Part shown: positions 61,614 through 64,000 of the stretch, piece after piece
Layout of the letters: every line of letters starts with the position of its first letter
Position numbering within the stretch: the stretch's first letter is position 1
Source: Enhydrobacter aerosaccus
Lineage (GTDB): Bacteria; Pseudomonadota; Alphaproteobacteria; Reyranellales; Reyranellaceae
Length of the DNA stretch: 64,000 bases
Direction of reading: 5' to 3'
NCBI RefSeq assembly: GCF_900167455.1
Contig: NZ_FUWJ01000002.1
Location: 806,305 to 870,304 of the forward strand
Made by a program: the position numbers and the translations under genes
Notes under the pieces: generated by a model
Seen by the model: only the letters and a program-made list of their open reading frames with translations
Database searches by the model: none
What the model was told of the DNA's origin: nothing

Positions 61614-62496
61614 CGGTGCCCGGGTTGCCGGTCCCGATAATGCGGCCGTCGACCTTCGTCACCGCGGTGACGCCGCCCAGCGTGCCCGTGACGAACGCCT
61701 CATCGGCGGAATAGACCTGGGCCAGGGTGAAGTCGCATTCGCGCGCGATGCCGCCGGCGGCCCGCCAGGCATCGATGACGTTGCGCTGGGTGATGCCCTT
61801 GAAGCTGTAGAGGCCGGTCGAGGTCCACAGTTCGCCGCGGCGGACGATGAAGAAGTTGGTCGAATTGCACGAAGCTACGAAGCCGCGCGGATCCAGCATC
61901 AGCGCCTCGTCGGCGCCGGCCTTGATGGCCTGGATCAAGGCCTGGATCAGGTTGAGCCGGCTGTGCGAGTTGAGATGCAAGTCGAACTGGTCCGGCCCGG
62001 TGGTGCGAAAGGTCGAGGTGAAGAGCGAATAGCCGCGCGCCTTGGCTTCGGGACGCGGCGTCTTGTACTCGGCCACGATCACGATGGTGGCCTTGCCGAT
62101 GACGAAGCGCGGATCCTGATTGGGCGTGCGCTTGAGCCCGCGCGTCACCATCAGCCGGATGTGGGCGCCGTCGGTCATGCCGTTGGCGTCGAGCGTGTCC
62201 TGCACCGCCTTGACCACGCCGGCCCGATCGAGCCCGATATCGAGATCGATCGAACGCGCGCCCTCGAACAACCGATCCATGTGGGCCTCGAGGCTGATCA
62301 GCCGGCCCTTGACCAGCCGCAGCCCTTCCCACACGCCATCGCCGAGCGCGAAGCCCGCATCGAACACCGATACACGCGCCTCGTTGCGCGGCACGAAGGC
62401 GCCATTCACATAGACCAGCACCCGCTCGTTGCGCGGATCGTCGACATAGGCCTGAGCGCTTTCCTGATGGGCGGACGGAGGCTGGGGCGCGTTCAT
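61564..62496 (-). CDS. Class IV aminotransferase-fold protein lacking the usual PLP lysine
   Basis: 310 residues with the D-amino-acid/branched-chain aminotransferase fold: VLVYVNGAFVPRNEARVSVFD, GDGVWEGLRLVKGRL and a C-terminal YSADEAFVTGTLGGVTAVTK. The lysine that forms the PLP Schiff base normally sits in a K-x-x-N context about 30 residues before a glutamate. Here the region reads DLHLNSHSRLNLIQ, with no lysine, and the glutamate position is in VASCNSTNFF. The protein may be inactive as a transaminase or use another chemistry. It lies 12 bp downstream of the amino-acid ABC ATPase gene and belongs to that operon. Confidence 0.82.
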   Translation of the reverse strand: MNAPQPPSAHQESAQAYVDDPRNERVLVYVNGAFVPRNEARVSVFDAGFALGDGVWEGLRLVKGRLISLEAHMDRLFEGARSIDLDIGLDRAGVVKAVQDTLDANGMTDGAHIRLMVTRGLKRTPNQDPRFVIGKATIVIVAEYKTPRPEAKARGYSLFTSTFRTTGPDQFDLHLNSHSRLNLIQALIQAIKAGADEALMLDPRGFVASCNSTNFFIVRRGELWTSTGLYSFKGITQRNVIDAWRAAGGIARECDFTLAQVYSADEAFVTGTLGGVTAVTKVDGRIIGTGNPGTVTKEASDLYLRSVGAL

Positions 62497-62508
62497 TGTT
62501 CCCTTTTC

Positions 62509-63249
62509 CTAGAAGCTGAATTGGCGATGGCTGGCGAGGAAGGCGCGGGTGCGTTCCATCCTCGGATGCTTGAGGACCTCGTCCGGCGTGCCCTGCTCGT
62601 GGATGCGCCCGTCGGCGAGGAAAATCACCCGTGTCGCGACGTGATAGGCGAAGCCGAGTTCGTGGGTGACCAGCAGCATGGTGCGACCTTCATCGGCGAG
62701 GCTGCGGATCACGTTCAGCACCTCGCCCACCAGCTCCGGATCGAGCGCCGAGGTCGGCTCGTCGAACAGCAGCAGCTCCGGATCCATGGCCAGCGCCCGC
62801 GCGATCGCCACGCGCTGCTTCTGTCCGCCCGAGAGATGGGCCGGGTAGGTCTGCGCCTTGTCGGCCAGCCCGACGCGCGCCAGTTCCTTCTCGGCACGGG
62901 CGCGCGCCTCGGCCGCCGACCAACGCCGCACCGTCCTCAGCCCCTCCATGACGTTCCCGAGAGCGGTCATGTGCGGGAACAGGTTGAACTGCTGGAACAC
63001 CATGCCGACGCGCTGGCGCACGGCGATCAGGTCGCGCTCGCGCCGGCCGACGGCCTTGTCGTCGAGCACGATCTCGCCGGCGGTCGGCATCTCCATGAAG
63101 TTGAGACAGCGCAGCAGGGTGCTCTTGCCAGACCCCGAGGCGCCGAGGATGGCGATGCGCTCGCCGCGTTCGACGTCGAGATCGATGCCGTGCAGCACTT
63201 CGACCGTGCCGTAGCGCTTGATGAGGCCGCGGACGTGCAGGATGGTCAT
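62509..63249 (-). CDS. Amino-acid ABC transporter ATP-binding protein, GlnQ/HisP-like
   Basis: ATPase of a polar-amino-acid importer, 246 residues from ATG 63249. It has Walker A GASGSGKSTLLRC, Q-loop FQQFNLFPHMT, signature LSGGQKQR, Walker B LLLFDEPTSALD and switch LVTHELGFA. It overlaps the permease gene by 4 bp and is followed by the aminotransferase-fold gene. It could in principle also energise the ATPase-less permease and binding protein encoded at 24846-26493. Confidence 0.95.
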   Translation of the reverse strand: MTILHVRGLIKRYGTVEVLHGIDLDVERGERIAILGASGSGKSTLLRCLNFMEMPTAGEIVLDDKAVGRRERDLIAVRQRVGMVFQQFNLFPHMTALGNVMEGLRTVRRWSAAEARARAEKELARVGLADKAQTYPAHLSGGQKQRVAIARALAMDPELLLFDEPTSALDPELVGEVLNVIRSLADEGRTMLLVTHELGFAYHVATRVIFLADGRIHEQGTPDEVLKHPRMERTRAFLASHRQFSF

Positions 63250-63905
63250 TCGTCCCTCTTGAGGCGGCGTTCCATCCAGTATGTGAACTGCACCAGCGGC
63301 CACAGCAGGACGAAGAAGATCACCGCGACAGTCGTGTAGGCCTCGATCGGGTTGAAGTTCAGCGAGGCGATCAGCTTGCCCTGCTGCAGCAGTTCAACGT
63401 AGGCAACAGCCGACGCGAGCGTCGACATCTTGAAGATCTCGATGGCGCGGTTGGTCAAAGCCGGCAGCATGCGCTTGATCGCCTGCGGCAGGATGATGCG
63501 GCGCATCGCCTGCCCCCAGCGCATGCCGAGCGCGCGTGCCGCGTCCCATTGGCCGCGTTCGATCGACTGGATGCCGGCGCGATAGATCTCGGCCGAGAAG
63601 GCCGCCGAGTTGAGCGAGATGCCGAGCGAGGCGGCCGCCAGCGGGCTGATCTCGAACGGCACGAGGATGGGCAGCGCGAAGTAGAACCACAGGATCTGGA
63701 CCAGCACCGGCGTGTTGCGGAAGAACTCGACGAAGGCGGTGGCGGGCAGATAGAGCCACTTGCGGCGCGCATAGCGACCGAGACCGACCACCAGCCCGAG
63801 CCCGAGGCCAAGGACGAGGCAGATCGCGAACAGGCGCAGCGTGCCCACGAGGCCGACCAGCAGCGCGTCGCTGTTGGCCAAGACCGAGGAGAAATCCCAG
63901 CGCAT
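63246..63905 (-). CDS. Amino-acid ABC transporter permease, HisM/GlnP-like
   Basis: 219 residues with about five membrane helices. Typical stretches are EFFRNTPVLVQILWFYFALP and the coupling loop WDAARALGMRWGQAMRRI. The start ATG overlaps the stop of the preceding permease (TGATG) by one base, and the ATPase start overlaps its end by 4 bp. Confidence 0.94.
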   Translation of the reverse strand: MRWDFSSVLANSDALLVGLVGTLRLFAICLVLGLGLGLVVGLGRYARRKWLYLPATAFVEFFRNTPVLVQILWFYFALPILVPFEISPLAAASLGISLNSAAFSAEIYRAGIQSIERGQWDAARALGMRWGQAMRRIILPQAIKRMLPALTNRAIEIFKMSTLASAVAYVELLQQGKLIASLNFNPIEAYTTVAVIFFVLLWPLVQFTYWMERRLKRDE

Positions 63906-64000
63906 CAGTGGACCGTCGCCTCGCCCCCGACCGCGAGCCGCCGCTCCAGGCGGCGGGCCAGCAGGCTGAAGCCGAAAATGACGACGAAATAGATCAGCGC
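63905..64000 (-). CDS. Amino-acid ABC transporter permease, C-terminal fragment (cut by window edge)
   Basis: The last 31 codons of a second permease run into the window edge: a hydrophobic helix (ALIYFVVIFGFSLLARRLE) followed by a short basic tail ending EATVH. The sequence and position next to another HisM-like gene show it is the other half of the heterodimeric channel. The rest, and presumably the binding protein, lie beyond 64000. Confidence 0.85.
   Translation of the reverse strand, partial: ALIYFVVIFGFSLLARRLERRLAVGGEATVH

Overview
The window is a GC-rich, gene-dense stretch of a bacterial chromosome, most likely from an alphaproteobacterium. The evidence is the uvrC-pgsA-moaD-moaE order, a phasin, a MarR/OmpR/EnvZ-type operon resembling PetP/PetR, a small UbiK-type protein and the very high third-position GC. 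A Rhodospirillales-type soil organism (for example a Reyranella relative) would fit, but that placement is inference. I saw no tRNA, rRNA, CRISPR array, insertion sequence or phage gene, so this looks like ordinary metabolic chromosome rather than an island.

Layout. 1-3234 is the 3' part of a dipeptide/oligopeptide ABC importer (two permeases, two ATPases). A soluble class III nucleotidyl cyclase follows (3272-4537), then a complete carbohydrate-type ABC importer (4638-8914). From 18603 down to 8946 runs a ten-gene minus-strand operon for nucleoside uptake and salvage: BMP-type binding protein, double ATPase, two permeases, cytidine deaminase, purine nucleoside phosphorylase, thymidine phosphorylase, a PHYHD1-like Fe(II)/2-oxoglutarate dioxygenase, adenosine deaminase and a secreted acid phosphatase. 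All junctions overlap or are at most 5 bp apart. A hydantoinase/dihydropyrimidinase is divergent from it (18709).

20164-30047 is a catabolic neighbourhood. It holds an N-carbamoylsarcosine-amidase-like hydrolase, a 950-residue dehydrogenase that fuses what are normally three subunits (HcnA/B/C type), a DapA-family lyase, an amino-acid ABC permease and binding protein without an ATPase, a luciferase-like monooxygenase, an SDR and an amidase. 30400-40536 holds a small secreted protein, a soluble hybrid histidine kinase with two receivers, an OmpA-like protein, phoH with a structured leader, uvrC, pgsA, moaD, moaE and three small-protein or DUF genes. 40570-44217 is a thiamine operon (thiO-thiS-thiG-thiE-thiF-like) behind a TPP riboswitch.

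44315-46882 is the MarR/response-regulator/kinase operon, divergent from an in-frame tandem fusion of two branched-chain aminotransferases (47166-49202). Then come a CsaA-like protein, a phasin, an enoyl-CoA hydratase/proC/TetR operon and UbiK. hyuA-hyuB (ATP-dependent hydantoinase/oxoprolinase) and an MFS carrier follow (52789-58266), then an autotransporter-type barrel and an HxlR-controlled quinone reductase/MAPEG pair. The window ends in an amino-acid ABC importer operon whose last gene is a class IV aminotransferase-like protein lacking the PLP lysine.

The most unusual items are the dioxygenase embedded in the nucleoside operon, the three-in-one dehydrogenase with its hydantoin-type neighbours, the double aminotransferase, the class IV aminotransferase without its lysine, the structured RNA plus terminator before phoH, and a probable CTG start codon for the OmpR-type regulator.
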